From contig JAAOZP010000007.1 in the NCBI GenBank assembly GCA_011605725.1, positions 1 through 58,366 of the forward strand: DNA of 58,366 nt, in the 5' to 3' direction. This DNA comes from Nitrososphaerota archaeon (GTDB lineage Archaea > Thermoproteota > EX4484-205 > JAAOZP01). Shown here in pieces: positions 35,800 through 45,039 of the stretch. Within the stretch, counting starts at the first letter, position 1, and each line of letters opens with the position of its first letter. Under the pieces are notes generated by a model. That model did not search any database. It was not told the DNA's origin and worked only from the letters and a program-made list of their open reading frames with translations. A program made the position numbers and the translations under genes.

Positions 35800-37344
35800 T
35801 TGCTTGGAAAAGCCTTTTCAGAAAGAGAGGGCGGCGGGAAGAAAATAGTGTTAACCGCGTCTGCAGTGGAAATGAGCGATTTTAACAAAAATCCGTTCAT
35901 AGCTTTTTCAGCAGGGTTTCCGATACCGTTTTCCAAAAGGGTTCTCAGGGAAAGGCTTTATCCTCCACCGCCTTTAAACGATGATGGAACCGTTAAACAG
36001 GCTCCATACGGTTTGAGAAAAATAGAGTCTCTACTCATAGATGAATTTGGCGAGGAGAATGTTGCAACCGTTTACCCAAGCATGCTTGAAGCGTTCGTCG
36101 GAAGGAAGACGAAAGTCATAGGGATCTCCACTATGGACCCGTTGGGAATAGGCTTTGTAAGCAGGACGTACACGGGAATTATCGGTATGAACGGTAAGCC
36201 CGTCACTAGAATAGAGTTTGAAAACCTCCTCTCCAACCCTGTTTTCAAGAAGTATAGGCCTAGAGTAGTGTTGGGCGGGAGTGGTGCTTGGCAAGTTGTT
36301 AAGGCAGGGATTCAGCAGGAGCTCGGTATAGATAGTGTGGTGATGGGAGAGGCTGAAGAGGATGTTGTAAAACTCTTCAGAAAAGCTTTAAACGGTGAGG
36401 AGCTTCCGAAGCAGCTGGTTTGCAGCAAGCCTAGGCTTGAAAACGTTCCATGCATTAAGAAAGCATCGTTATTCGGTGTTGTTGAGGTTACACGTGGATG
36501 CGGAAGAGGCTGTCAATTCTGCTCTCCAACACTTAGACAGAGATACTCTTTCCCGTTGCAACACATACTGAAAGAGGTTGACTTGAACGCTAGAAGCGGA
36601 ACCGGAATGATAACTCTTCAGACGGACGATATGTTTCTGTATAATGTGAATTCTGATTTCACGCCTAACGGGGAGGCAGTGTTCAAGCTAATCGATTCAG
36701 TGGCTAAAGTTGAAGGAGTCCAGTATGTTCAGGTGGCGCATGCTGCTCTTACACCAGTAGTTTATGATCGTAAGCTTGTCGAAAAAGTAGCACCCATACT
36801 CGTCGAGAAATCAAGGTGGACCTATTTAAACAATCAGAAGTACGCGACTTTCGAAATAGGTATTGAAACTGGAAGCGTCAGGCTGATAGAGAAATACATG
36901 AGGGGGAAAGCGTTGCCGTATACGCCTGAACAGTGGCCCGATATTGTGGTTCAAGCACTCGAAATGCTTAACGACAGCCAGATATATCCTTTAGCAACAC
37001 TCGTAACCGGTCTTCCAACGGAAAACGAGAAAGACGTTATTGAAACCCTCGAGCTGCTCGACAGGTTGAAGAATAATAAGGTGTTCTTCGTGCCGCTGCT
37101 CTTCACGTCTGAAGAGGATTGCATCTTAAACAGGGAGAGACATGCAGATCTGCATGGTTTATCAGATCTTCAATGGGATGTTTTCTCAACATGCTGGAGA
37201 CATAATGTTAAAACATGGAGGGGAAACGGTTTTCAACACTTGATCAGAATCGGAGGATTATTCTCCTACCTTGTTTACTACAGGTGGCTACACGGGCCTA
37301 AGGTTTTAAAACATATTCTAAAGGTTTCAGGCTGGGGGGAGTAA
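35800..37344 (+). CDS. B12-binding-domain radical SAM protein, unknown substrate
   Basis: Residues about 1-190 look like the Rossmann-type cobalamin-binding domain of class B radical SAM enzymes; the usual D-x-H-x-x-G is not evident, so cobalamin binding is uncertain. VTRGCGRGCQFCSPTLRQRY (about 230) is the C-x3-C-x2-C cluster motif. IETGSVRLIEKYMRGKALPY and LVTGLPTENEKDVIETLELL are typical of the barrel. It ends in a helical tail. The TTG at 35800 is the only start that keeps the conserved KIVLTA strand. Product unknown; such enzymes methylate or rearrange lipids, tRNA and natural products. Confidence 0.7.
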   Translation: MLGKAFSEREGGGKKIVLTASAVEMSDFNKNPFIAFSAGFPIPFSKRVLRERLYPPPPLNDDGTVKQAPYGLRKIESLLIDEFGEENVATVYPSMLEAFVGRKTKVIGISTMDPLGIGFVSRTYTGIIGMNGKPVTRIEFENLLSNPVFKKYRPRVVLGGSGAWQVVKAGIQQELGIDSVVMGEAEEDVVKLFRKALNGEELPKQLVCSKPRLENVPCIKKASLFGVVEVTRGCGRGCQFCSPTLRQRYSFPLQHILKEVDLNARSGTGMITLQTDDMFLYNVNSDFTPNGEAVFKLIDSVAKVEGVQYVQVAHAALTPVVYDRKLVEKVAPILVEKSRWTYLNNQKYATFEIGIETGSVRLIEKYMRGKALPYTPEQWPDIVVQALEMLNDSQIYPLATLVTGLPTENEKDVIETLELLDRLKNNKVFFVPLLFTSEEDCILNRERHADLHGLSDLQWDVFSTCWRHNVKTWRGNGFQHLIRIGGLFSYLVYYRWLHGPKVLKHILKVSGWGE

Positions 37345-37354
37345 CTACTAGTTT

Positions 37355-37639
37355 TTAAGGGTCTGCACCCATGTCTCTAAGCGCCTTGTCAACTATTCTT
37401 GCTATCTCAACCAGCCCAATCAGTATGCAGGGCACTCCTTTAAGCCTCGCCAAATCGGCTGTCACCTGGTCCTGAGTGATGATTACAAGGCTGTTTCTAG
37501 CAGCATGTTCAACTATCACCTCGTCCTCCGCCCCTTTTAAACCGAGGTCGTCAACAGACTGAGCGTCCCATCCAAGTATTTTCATATATGGCTTTAAACC
37601 GGAGTACATCTCATCCAGCAGTATCTTAACGTTTTTCAC
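37355..37639 (-). CDS. PIN-like DUF5615-type protein (possible toxin nuclease)
   Basis: A 94-residue protein: KILLDEMYSGLKPYMKILGW, a middle acidic cluster (DDLGLKGAEDEVIVEHA) and LVIITQDQVTADLARLKGVP. This is the layout of DUF5615/Mut7-C PIN-like nucleases, with acidic residues for a metal site. No antitoxin gene lies beside it, so it may be a solo gene. It ends convergently with the radical SAM gene. Confidence 0.65.
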   Translation of the reverse strand: MKNVKILLDEMYSGLKPYMKILGWDAQSVDDLGLKGAEDEVIVEHAARNSLVIITQDQVTADLARLKGVPCILIGLVEIARIVDKALRDMGADP

Positions 37640-37744
37640 GAGCAGTGTTTCTCTTCAGCTTTTTCTTTAATCTTTCTAATAGGCCTGAACAATCTTAAAC
37701 GGCAAAAGTCTTATAAAAGAGAGGCTATTTTCATTATTCGGCGA

Positions 37745-38863
37745 ATGTGGGTTCTCAGAAGTGATGCAATAACCGTGTGGAACAATAAGGATGTTCAGAA
37801 AAGGCTTTCATGGTATAGGGCTGTTATGAAGAACCTTAAGCCAGCGAAATTCCTTATAGCTAAAAGCATCCCGGCGCAGGTCAGCGCTAGGGATCTTAAT
37901 AGTATGAAGGAGGAGGAGCTTTGGAGGCTCCATGAGGATCTCAGCTTAGATTTCAGGAGGGCTTACGAGTCTGTAAAGAACAGTAGGGCTGGAGAGGTAA
38001 ACCCTGCGGAAGTGAGCTTCTTAGATGTAAAGATAATGCTTTCTGAAAGACTTGTTGAACACTGCGAGTTTTGCGAGAGGAGATGCAGAGTGAATCGGAG
38101 AGAGGGGAAACTGGGATTCTGCAGAGTAGGGTATGTAAGCAGGGTTTCAACATGGTTCCACCATTTCGGCGAGGAAGGCCCTTTAATAGGTGAAGGAGGG
38201 TCTGGAACAATATTCTTCGCAGGCTGCAACTTCGGGCCTTGCGTCTACTGTCAGAACTGGGATATCTCTTCAGACCCTGAGAACGGTGGCGAGGTTAATC
38301 CGAGGACGCTGGCGCTAATAAGCAGGAGACTTAGCTCTGGGAAAGCTGCAAACATAAACTACGTGGGGGGAGACCCGACGCCGAATATTCATACAATACT
38401 CTCCTCCCTTAAACACCTGGATGTAAACATTCCGCAGCTCTGGAACAGCAACATGTATTGCAGTATTGAGGCCATGAGGCTTCTCGCTGAAGTCATAGAC
38501 ATATGGCTTCCCGACTTCAAGTATGGCAGCGACGATTGTGCGAGAAGGCTTTCAAAGGTTGAGAATTATTTCGAAGTGGTGGCGAGGAACCATAGGATTG
38601 CCTATGAAAACGGGGATATGATAATAAGACACCTTGTTCTGCCGAACCATCTTGAGTGCTGCACTAAGCCTGTTTTAAAATGGATATCTGAAAACACTCC
38701 TAACGTTCTCGTAAACATAATGAGCCAGTATCATCCGGATTACTTGGTGGCGAGAAACCCTGAAGCCTATCCGGATATTGCTAGAAGACCCAGCATGAGA
38801 GAAATGCAGGATGCCTACGATTACGCTAGAAGGCTTAACATAGTTTTCGAACCAGTATCCTAG
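37745..38863 (+). CDS. Radical SAM protein, PflX / pyruvate formate-lyase activase-like
   Basis: A 372-residue protein of the COG1313 group. A Cys cluster, CEFCERRCRV followed by LGFCRVG (about 100-122), precedes the radical SAM motif FAGCNFGPCVYCQNWD (C-x4-C-x2-C, about 159-174). INYVGGDPTPNIHTIL is the glycine-rich SAM region. It is annotated as an activase by similarity only; the target is unknown and no glycyl-radical enzyme lies near. Leaderless (TATA about 37711-37720). Overlaps the end of moaA by 4 bases on the opposite strand. Confidence 0.75.
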   Translation: MWVLRSDAITVWNNKDVQKRLSWYRAVMKNLKPAKFLIAKSIPAQVSARDLNSMKEEELWRLHEDLSLDFRRAYESVKNSRAGEVNPAEVSFLDVKIMLSERLVEHCEFCERRCRVNRREGKLGFCRVGYVSRVSTWFHHFGEEGPLIGEGGSGTIFFAGCNFGPCVYCQNWDISSDPENGGEVNPRTLALISRRLSSGKAANINYVGGDPTPNIHTILSSLKHLDVNIPQLWNSNMYCSIEAMRLLAEVIDIWLPDFKYGSDDCARRLSKVENYFEVVARNHRIAYENGDMIIRHLVLPNHLECCTKPVLKWISENTPNVLVNIMSQYHPDYLVARNPEAYPDIARRPSMREMQDAYDYARRLNIVFEPVS

Positions 38864-39786
38864 GTAACCGGTTTCTCCCAATATGGTTTTTTCAACATAA
38901 CTGCCTCCATAAACCTCTTCCTTAAAACATCATCACCTCCGCCTGCACGGATCAACCCAACTATGTCGACCAGATTATCGTTCCTCAGCAAGCAGGGCTT
39001 CAGCTTCCCGTCGCACGTAACCCTGAGCTTAGAGCAACGGGAGCAGAAATCCGGGTTCCCGGTGGGCGAGACTATTTCAACAAGAACATCCTTCCCGTTT
39101 CTGTTGAGCCTGTATACGGGGCGTTGACCAGTCTGGTTAAGCATTCTCCCAGCGGACTTTGAAGCAACATGTTTTTCAACAATGTCTAAACTTGCGTGAA
39201 ACTCTTCGAAAACCCGGTTGCCGCCTGGAATCGGCTGAAGCTCTATAAGCTGGAGAACAGCGCCTACGGAGCTCGCGTAATCCATCATTTCTTCAACATC
39301 CTCCTCGTTAACTCCTTTCAGAACAACCATGTTTATCTTAACTGGGTTTAAACCAGTCTCTAAAGCAGCGTTTATCCCGTTTAAAACCCTTGAAACATCT
39401 CCACCCCCGGTTATCCGGCTGTACTTTGAAGAATCGAGGCTGGGAAGGTTAACGTTGACCCTTGCCAGCCCTGCATCCTTAAGATCCGCCGCGTATTCCT
39501 CAAGCAGGACGCCGTTTGTAACGAGTGAGACCTCTCTGACGAGTGGTGAGACTGCTTTCACAATGTTAACAACGTCTTCCCTCACTAACGGTTCTCCACC
39601 TGTTATCTTAACAGTCTCAACACCTATGCTGCTGGCTACCTCGACGATTTTTCTAACCTCGTTTATAGTCATACTCCTGCTGGGAAGAGGGTTCCATTCC
39701 CTGTGGCAGAAGAAGCAATTAAGATTACAGTTGTCCGTAATGGATATTCTCAGGTTTCTCAATGGCCTGCCGGCCTGTTGAAGCAT
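38860..39786 (-). CDS. moaA: GTP 3',8-cyclase MoaA
   Basis: First step of molybdenum cofactor synthesis: radical cyclisation of GTP. N-terminal cluster DNCNLNCFFCHREW (C-x3-C-x2-C) near residue 18; KITGGEPLVREDVV binds SAM. A second cluster, SRCSKLRVTCDGKLKPCL, lies near the C-terminus. No Gly-Gly tail, as in many archaeal forms. It is separate from the moaDECB operon, about 6 kb away, with its own TATA box (39805-39815). Confidence 0.92.
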   Translation of the reverse strand: MLQQAGRPLRNLRISITDNCNLNCFFCHREWNPLPSRSMTINEVRKIVEVASSIGVETVKITGGEPLVREDVVNIVKAVSPLVREVSLVTNGVLLEEYAADLKDAGLARVNVNLPSLDSSKYSRITGGGDVSRVLNGINAALETGLNPVKINMVVLKGVNEEDVEEMMDYASSVGAVLQLIELQPIPGGNRVFEEFHASLDIVEKHVASKSAGRMLNQTGQRPVYRLNRNGKDVLVEIVSPTGNPDFCSRCSKLRVTCDGKLKPCLLRNDNLVDIVGLIRAGGGDDVLRKRFMEAVMLKKPYWEKPVT

Positions 39787-39919
39787 TGCTGAAAACGTTA
39801 AAACCCTGTTATAAAAAACTTTTTACCGCAAAATAACAGTAACTTCCTCGAAACAATGCTTTTTAAATGAATAAGTCTAATTTTCTTTATCACGCTAAAA
39901 CTTTATAAGCTTGTAAAAA

Positions 39920-39934
39920 GCGCGCGCGCTAAAC
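39920..39934 (+). promoter_or_regulatory. GC-palindrome at the transcription start of the OPT-like gene
   Basis: GCGCGCGCGCTAAAC lies between a TATA box (CTTTATAAG, 39901-39909) and the ATG at 39938, right where transcription would start. Similar GCGCGCTAAAC-type sites occur upstream of mtaB and elsewhere, so an operator is possible. Confidence 0.3.
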
Positions 39935-39937
39935 GAG

Positions 39938-41512
39938 ATGCTTTCTCAGCATCAGAAAGGAACGTTCGCAAGCTACATGAAGAAGCTCCCGTTCTTGGCG
40001 GGGATAGTGCTGGGATGCATAATAGGCATACTGGGAGCGTTAAACTACATTATCAAGTTCACGACAGTATTCTTCGCATTCGGCCAGTTTTACCAGCAGT
40101 GGTTCGCCGACCTTATGAACTCAATATCCCGGAACACGATACAATCCTGGTGGATGTTCATACCTGCAGACGCTGCGATAATGTACCTCGCCCCCTTAGA
40201 CGTGCTTTCCTCAATAGTCATCTGGCTATTCATATTCCAAATACTGTTCCCGCTGATACTCGTCAACACGGGGATGATAACACCCAATACTAATCCGTGC
40301 TGGACAGGGCCGTTCCCTTGGAGCGCTTTCAGCTATTACTGGGCTCCGCGCGCGCTTTTCGCGGTCGGAACCGATATTGCTCAATACATGGTGGGATGGC
40401 TTATCCCGTTCAACGCTGCGGTATGGATGTTCATCGGCTCAGTGGCAGTCTGGGTCTTCGGAAACTCTATAGCGCTCAGGATAGACCATCCCTACTTCAG
40501 CATGTGGCAGAGAGAATGGACTTACGGTGCGTCAATCCAATGGTGGTGGCAGAGGGCAATCTATGACCTGTGGGCAAGCCCGCAGGTGGGTTTAACACTC
40601 GGAATCGCGCTTGGAATACTTGCAGTCGGAGCAAAAAACATTGCGAGAGCAATCCTCTCTTTAAGGCATCTTTCAGCAGAGCAGCTTAAAACGTCATACT
40701 TGCCTTTCGGCTGGATAATCGCTTTAATCGCCGCCGGGTCTATAGGCGGTCTGCTAGTCTCAGTCTCGCTTGCTCCAGAATTATGGTTCGTCTGGGTGGT
40801 GACTTGGACGATAGTTCCGTTTATTCAAGGCATACTTACAGCGAGGGCGACGGCTGAAACAGGGTTGTCTGTCACCATACCCTACATTAGGGAAGCGTTC
40901 TTCGTATCTTTCACAAGGCCTGGGGACGTGATTCCATGGGTGGTTCCAACTCACGTGACTAGCAGCGCTGGGATAATTACTCACAGGGTTTACGTGGCTA
41001 AGCTCCTGAAGGTCAGGCCCCTAGACTACTACAAGGCCTACCTCATATTCTTCATAGTGGCTATTCTCCTATCCCTGCTGTATGTTTCAATATTTTGGGC
41101 GATGACGCCCATACCGTCTGCCTTCTACCCTTACGCCAGCTACTCTTGGCCTATTTCAGCCCTATACTTCTCCCTATGGGTTTCCAGGTCGATCGAGATC
41201 TTCAAGGTTGACGTGATAGCTATCTCAAGCATCTTATCCTTCATAATGGTTGTCGCCTCCTCCCGCTTCCCAACGCAATACTTCTCTCCAATAGGCTTCC
41301 TATATGGTTTTCAAAACATTCCTGCTTACACGCTTCCACCGTTAATCGGGGCCCTGATCGGAAAATGGCTTGAGAGAAGAATGGGTAAGGATAAATGGGT
41401 TGTGCGGAGAGGAGTGATAATCGCAGGAACCTTCTGCGGAATCACGCTTGCAGTCGCAGCCGCAGTCGCAATAACCATAATGGGGAGAGCGATAACAGCT
41501 AAACCATTCTAG
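39938..41512 (+). CDS. Multi-pass membrane protein, OPT-like (DUF6784/DUF6785-like), probable transporter
   Basis: A 524-residue protein with about twelve hydrophobic segments and unusually many Trp residues. Parts such as WTIVPFIQGILTARATAETG and PTHVTSSAGIITHRVYVAK resemble DUF6785-type proteins related to oligopeptide transporters. No ATPase, so a secondary carrier is likely. It opens the second sugar region, which suggests sugar or oligosaccharide uptake, but this is inferred from position. A low-complexity GC site overlaps its promoter. Confidence 0.55.
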   Translation: MLSQHQKGTFASYMKKLPFLAGIVLGCIIGILGALNYIIKFTTVFFAFGQFYQQWFADLMNSISRNTIQSWWMFIPADAAIMYLAPLDVLSSIVIWLFIFQILFPLILVNTGMITPNTNPCWTGPFPWSAFSYYWAPRALFAVGTDIAQYMVGWLIPFNAAVWMFIGSVAVWVFGNSIALRIDHPYFSMWQREWTYGASIQWWWQRAIYDLWASPQVGLTLGIALGILAVGAKNIARAILSLRHLSAEQLKTSYLPFGWIIALIAAGSIGGLLVSVSLAPELWFVWVVTWTIVPFIQGILTARATAETGLSVTIPYIREAFFVSFTRPGDVIPWVVPTHVTSSAGIITHRVYVAKLLKVRPLDYYKAYLIFFIVAILLSLLYVSIFWAMTPIPSAFYPYASYSWPISALYFSLWVSRSIEIFKVDVIAISSILSFIMVVASSRFPTQYFSPIGFLYGFQNIPAYTLPPLIGALIGKWLERRMGKDKWVVRRGVIIAGTFCGITLAVAAAVAITIMGRAITAKPF

Positions 41513-41522
41513 AGTTAACATG

Positions 41523-42557
41523 CTACACTTGTTTCCTCCTTATCTCAGAAGTGTAGAGGAGTAGTCTGTCTACCTCTGTGCTCCATCCAAGCTCCTTAGT
41601 GTGGTCCGGATCCACTGCTTCAATCCATATCAACCATCTGTCACCCCTTATCTCGTCGAATAAGACTTGAGCATAAGTGTGAATCGGGTACTCGCTATGT
41701 TCGAAACGTGAAAGCGGAGTCCAAATCGTTTCGAAAACAGTTTCTAGATTCAACTTTTCTAAATCTATATGGTAGGCGACGAATTTTTTAGTAAGCGCGT
41801 TCCCATTTATCACGTCTAGCGTTTTAGTACCTATGAAAAACATGCCTGTTGCCCCAGGGATTATTGAACCGCTGAGAAGGAAGTAATCCGGCTGATTCTT
41901 GCCGTCAACAGTCGGTATTCCGAGCTTAACCCAGTTCTTCCCGTTGGTACTGACGGCCAGCGCAGTCTTCACGATACCTGTGCCTGCTTTCCTGGCTTTG
42001 TAGAGGCAGAAATACCTGCCGTCAACTATGTCGATAGTCGTGTCTCTCGACTCTCCATCATCGTATTCTTCGCTCCCCCTGATTACGAAGCCTTCAGGTT
42101 CCCATGGGCCTGAAGGGTCTTCCGAAGTCAGTAGAAACGTCTCCCACCTGCTTTCCATGAAAGCCCTTCCCTCGACAATCAGGCTCTCCCTTGAAACGTT
42201 CAGCGAAAGATAAAGATGGTACCTCCCTGTTGAAGGGTCTTTTAAAAACTGCTGGTTTTCTATGCTTAGGATTCGGGTTCCAATCATCCCGCTCAACTCC
42301 TCCTTCGTAATCCATGTCACTAAACCATAGTTCTCACCATCCTTCGACCTGTATATTTCTACAGCGTAACCCCTTCTCATGTCCCTCATTTCTCTCGGCC
42401 TGCTCGTCAACCAGTATTCTCCGTTCTCCTCGTCAACCCATATTTTCCCAGCTCCGCACCAGGAACCAGGGTTGAAGTTAGGAGGGTTGAGAATCACCCT
42501 GTTAAACCTTCTTTTAGAGAAGACGGCTTGAGGCGGGTAAAGACCATGCCAGCTCAT
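41523..42557 (-). CDS. Five-bladed beta-propeller glycoside hydrolase-like protein (GH43/GH130-like)
   Basis: A 344-residue beta-rich protein without signal peptide. Repeated strands with GSWCGAGKIWVDEENGEYWL, KDPSTGRYHLYLSLNV, SEDPSGPWEPEGF and TTIDIVDGRYFCLYKARKAG look like blades of a GH43/GH32/GH130 propeller. The acidic triad cannot be assigned with certainty. Own TATA box (about 42572-42582). Possible debranching exo-enzyme. Confidence 0.5.
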   Translation of the reverse strand: MSWHGLYPPQAVFSKRRFNRVILNPPNFNPGSWCGAGKIWVDEENGEYWLTSRPREMRDMRRGYAVEIYRSKDGENYGLVTWITKEELSGMIGTRILSIENQQFLKDPSTGRYHLYLSLNVSRESLIVEGRAFMESRWETFLLTSEDPSGPWEPEGFVIRGSEEYDDGESRDTTIDIVDGRYFCLYKARKAGTGIVKTALAVSTNGKNWVKLGIPTVDGKNQPDYFLLSGSIIPGATGMFFIGTKTLDVINGNALTKKFVAYHIDLEKLNLETVFETIWTPLSRFEHSEYPIHTYAQVLFDEIRGDRWLIWIEAVDPDHTKELGWSTEVDRLLLYTSEIRRKQV

Positions 42558-42721
42558 GACAAAACTTGGAAAAAATAATTATTTAAGGCTTCGTTTCTCG
42601 AGAAGTGAAGCATCAAGGCTCCAACCAATAAATGCTACGGTTAGAATGATTTGGAGTGCTAATGCCCTTTTTTCCCTTACAATAAAACTGGGAATAAAGA
42701 TTGTTCACATCTCTAGTGAGT

Positions 42722-43795
42722 TCAAACTGAGAATACGTCTTCTGTGTAGGAAACGCCTGCTGCATGTATGCCCCATTCCCGGTATTTTAAGCATGTTGCA
42801 GAATAATACGCCGTATAGATTGTTCCGTCGTCAAGCTGAACGCTACTCGGATACCCGCAATCAGCGTCTGTCGCATAGGAGACTAGAGCAACCCTCTTGT
42901 TAAACATCCATGATTGACCGTCATCAGGGCTTATCACTGCATGCACCCCGTAAGGTACTCTCCGGTGTCCAAAGGTTAACAAGATGTTTCCGCTCCTAAG
43001 GTAACAGAGGTCCCCAGGGTGTTCACCGCAAACAGTTACCTGTCTAGGCTCAGACCATGTGTACCCCATGTCTCGCGAACGGCTGATAGCAACGCATTCG
43101 CCACCACCCTGAGCACAGGGTCCGCGGAGGGCTGCCAGCAAGTCTCCATCCGGCAATTGTAAAAGAGCGGTTTCATTATATCCTTTAGCAACTATGGTTA
43201 AATCCTTCCATGTGAAACCATTATCCTCAGAGCGTAGAATGTAGCTGTTTTCCATCGAGCCTTCTACAGAATATTCTTGAGAGTAAACAGACATGAGAAT
43301 AGTTCCGTCATCCGTCTGAAGCATCTTCCCATAGGGGGAAACTGCCCCTTCGAACGGAACCTCTATGAGCTCGGGCTTACTCCACTCCCTGCCCTCGTTG
43401 GTCGATCTTGTTACTAAAATTTGCCACTTCATTCCACCCTTCTTCCACAATCCATTCTCGTAGCCCCAAACTCTTGCGAAGGCAACCAGCAGGGTGCCGT
43501 CCTTTAATTGGCAGAAGGCGGGGTTCCTGTCATCAGTCTGGGACGCGGTTACGGTTCGAGGCATTGTCCAGGTCTTCCCACCGTCTTTAGATAACGAAAG
43601 TTCTAAGCGGCCTCTCTGACCAACATGATAATCCCCCATACGGAAGACAGCTGCCAGCTTCCCGTTTCGAAGCCTTGTTAAAACTGGGAAATATCCGCCC
43701 ATAGGAGTTATGAGGTGTCTTCTAACCTGCTTGAGAGAGCCTACCATCACCTCGTCTACGAACTGCATTCCGTATTCTAATTCATCGTCCCTCAT
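42722..43795 (-). CDS. BNR/Asp-box sialidase-like protein (six-bladed propeller)
   Basis: A 357-residue protein with five Asp boxes: SKDGGKTW (69-76), STNEGREW (131-138), SEDNGFTW (189-196), SRDMGYTW (240-247) and SPDDGQSW (289-296). They are spaced by about 50-60 residues, as expected of a sialidase-fold propeller. No signal peptide, so intracellular. The sialidase Arg triad is not obvious, so the substrate may be another exo-sugar. A promoter-like AT-rich box lies at about 43822-43832. Confidence 0.75.
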   Translation of the reverse strand: MRDDELEYGMQFVDEVMVGSLKQVRRHLITPMGGYFPVLTRLRNGKLAAVFRMGDYHVGQRGRLELSLSKDGGKTWTMPRTVTASQTDDRNPAFCQLKDGTLLVAFARVWGYENGLWKKGGMKWQILVTRSTNEGREWSKPELIEVPFEGAVSPYGKMLQTDDGTILMSVYSQEYSVEGSMENSYILRSEDNGFTWKDLTIVAKGYNETALLQLPDGDLLAALRGPCAQGGGECVAISRSRDMGYTWSEPRQVTVCGEHPGDLCYLRSGNILLTFGHRRVPYGVHAVISPDDGQSWMFNKRVALVSYATDADCGYPSSVQLDDGTIYTAYYSATCLKYREWGIHAAGVSYTEDVFSV

Positions 43796-43888
43796 GCTCC
43801 ATGTTTTAAAAACGGCTACTTATTAATTTGATACGTGCACGTGTCATTGCTACCGTATGCTGACGGGCATAGTCTTAAGCTACGCTTG

Positions 43889-44971
43889 CTAAGGCATGTA
43901 TGCTCCGTATTTTCTAATTAGCTTTATGTATTCTTGGAATGCGCTGAATGACACGTCAGGCGGGACACTGTGGTCTGAGCAAGCTACGTATCCCCCACCT
44001 TTTTTCGCAACAGGTATTTTTCGAGAGATTTCCTCCTCTATTTCCCTAGGGTTGGCTATCTTCCTAGCGTCAAGGTTCCCTATGAGGGAAAGGGTCTCCC
44101 CGTATTTTTCTTTCAGCTCAACAACATCCATTCCCGCCTTAACCTCTAACGGCTGTATCGCTGTGAATCCTGCCTCAATCAGTTTAGGGATAAGCAGGTT
44201 CACATTACCATCCGTATGTATTATGACCGGCATGTTTCTTGCCCTGTAGGCAGAGGTCATTTGAACATGCGCCGGCTTCACGAACTCCTCGTAAATCCTC
44301 GGGGAGAAAAACGGCCCCTTACTGTAAGCCATGTCCTCCCAAACCCATAATCCGTCAACCCCCAGCCTGAGATAAGTCTCCACGATTCTAGAGAAATAGT
44401 GGCCCAAGTGTCTGAAAACATATTTTACGAGACTAGGGTTCCTATGGATGGCGATCAAAACCTTGTCCACGCTTTCCCCAAGTATGTGTCTAGTTGTTTC
44501 GAAAGGCCCTATTATGGAGCAGAAAACCGCGTAACGCTCCTTAAGCTTCCTTATGCCTTTCTCAAGCTCCCCTTTGAAAGGGTACCTGCTGCTTGAAACC
44601 CTGTTCGGCAGCTCAGGATCCAGGAGTGGCTCAAGCTTCTCTTTAAACTCTTCAATCGTTGAAACCGACGGGGGGCCAGCAGGATGAGGGGTGCCGCTTC
44701 TACCGATCCAGGCCTTAACCGTTACACCCCACGAGTCTATGTACGTTCTGAACTTATCGTTCTCCTCGATTATGATGGTGTCATACTTAGGGCTGACATC
44801 CGGACCTATCAAGTAAATATCGTAGCCGAAATATTCGTGTAGAGAAACCCCTCGCGGCAAGCCTTCGCTATACCATCTCTCCAGGGTCTCGCCCCATGGG
44901 AAGTCTATGAAGGGAACCCTGTCCGCTTCCTCATGGTTTAATACTCTTAACACTCGTTCCCTGGAATCCAT
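43889..44971 (-). CDS. URO-D-fold protein, second copy, in the sugar region
   Basis: A 360-residue URO-D superfamily protein with the usual start (SRERVLRVLNHEEADRVPFI). The metal motif region is PVIIHTDGNVNLL, that is H252-x-D254, with C331 in YVACSDHSV. The H-x-D...C pattern is the same as in the 4.0 kb copy. Uroporphyrinogen decarboxylation is unlikely without haem genes. Proteins of this type often lie beside glycosidases and MFS carriers, and demethylation or another one-carbon step on sugars is a guess. The next upstream gene is an MFS carrier 68 bases away on the same strand. Confidence 0.65.
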   Translation of the reverse strand: MDSRERVLRVLNHEEADRVPFIDFPWGETLERWYSEGLPRGVSLHEYFGYDIYLIGPDVSPKYDTIIIEENDKFRTYIDSWGVTVKAWIGRSGTPHPAGPPSVSTIEEFKEKLEPLLDPELPNRVSSSRYPFKGELEKGIRKLKERYAVFCSIIGPFETTRHILGESVDKVLIAIHRNPSLVKYVFRHLGHYFSRIVETYLRLGVDGLWVWEDMAYSKGPFFSPRIYEEFVKPAHVQMTSAYRARNMPVIIHTDGNVNLLIPKLIEAGFTAIQPLEVKAGMDVVELKEKYGETLSLIGNLDARKIANPREIEEEISRKIPVAKKGGGYVACSDHSVPPDVSFSAFQEYIKLIRKYGAYMP

Positions 44972-45039
44972 GCATTCAACACTTGGCTTAATTACTTAAG
45001 TTTTTAGCATCGAGATGGAAAACGGGTCGTCGATCGGCT

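Noticed and set aside
37355..37639. Complete toxin-antitoxin pair at the PIN-like gene
   Set aside because: No antitoxin-like frame lies on either side; the flanks are radical SAM genes.
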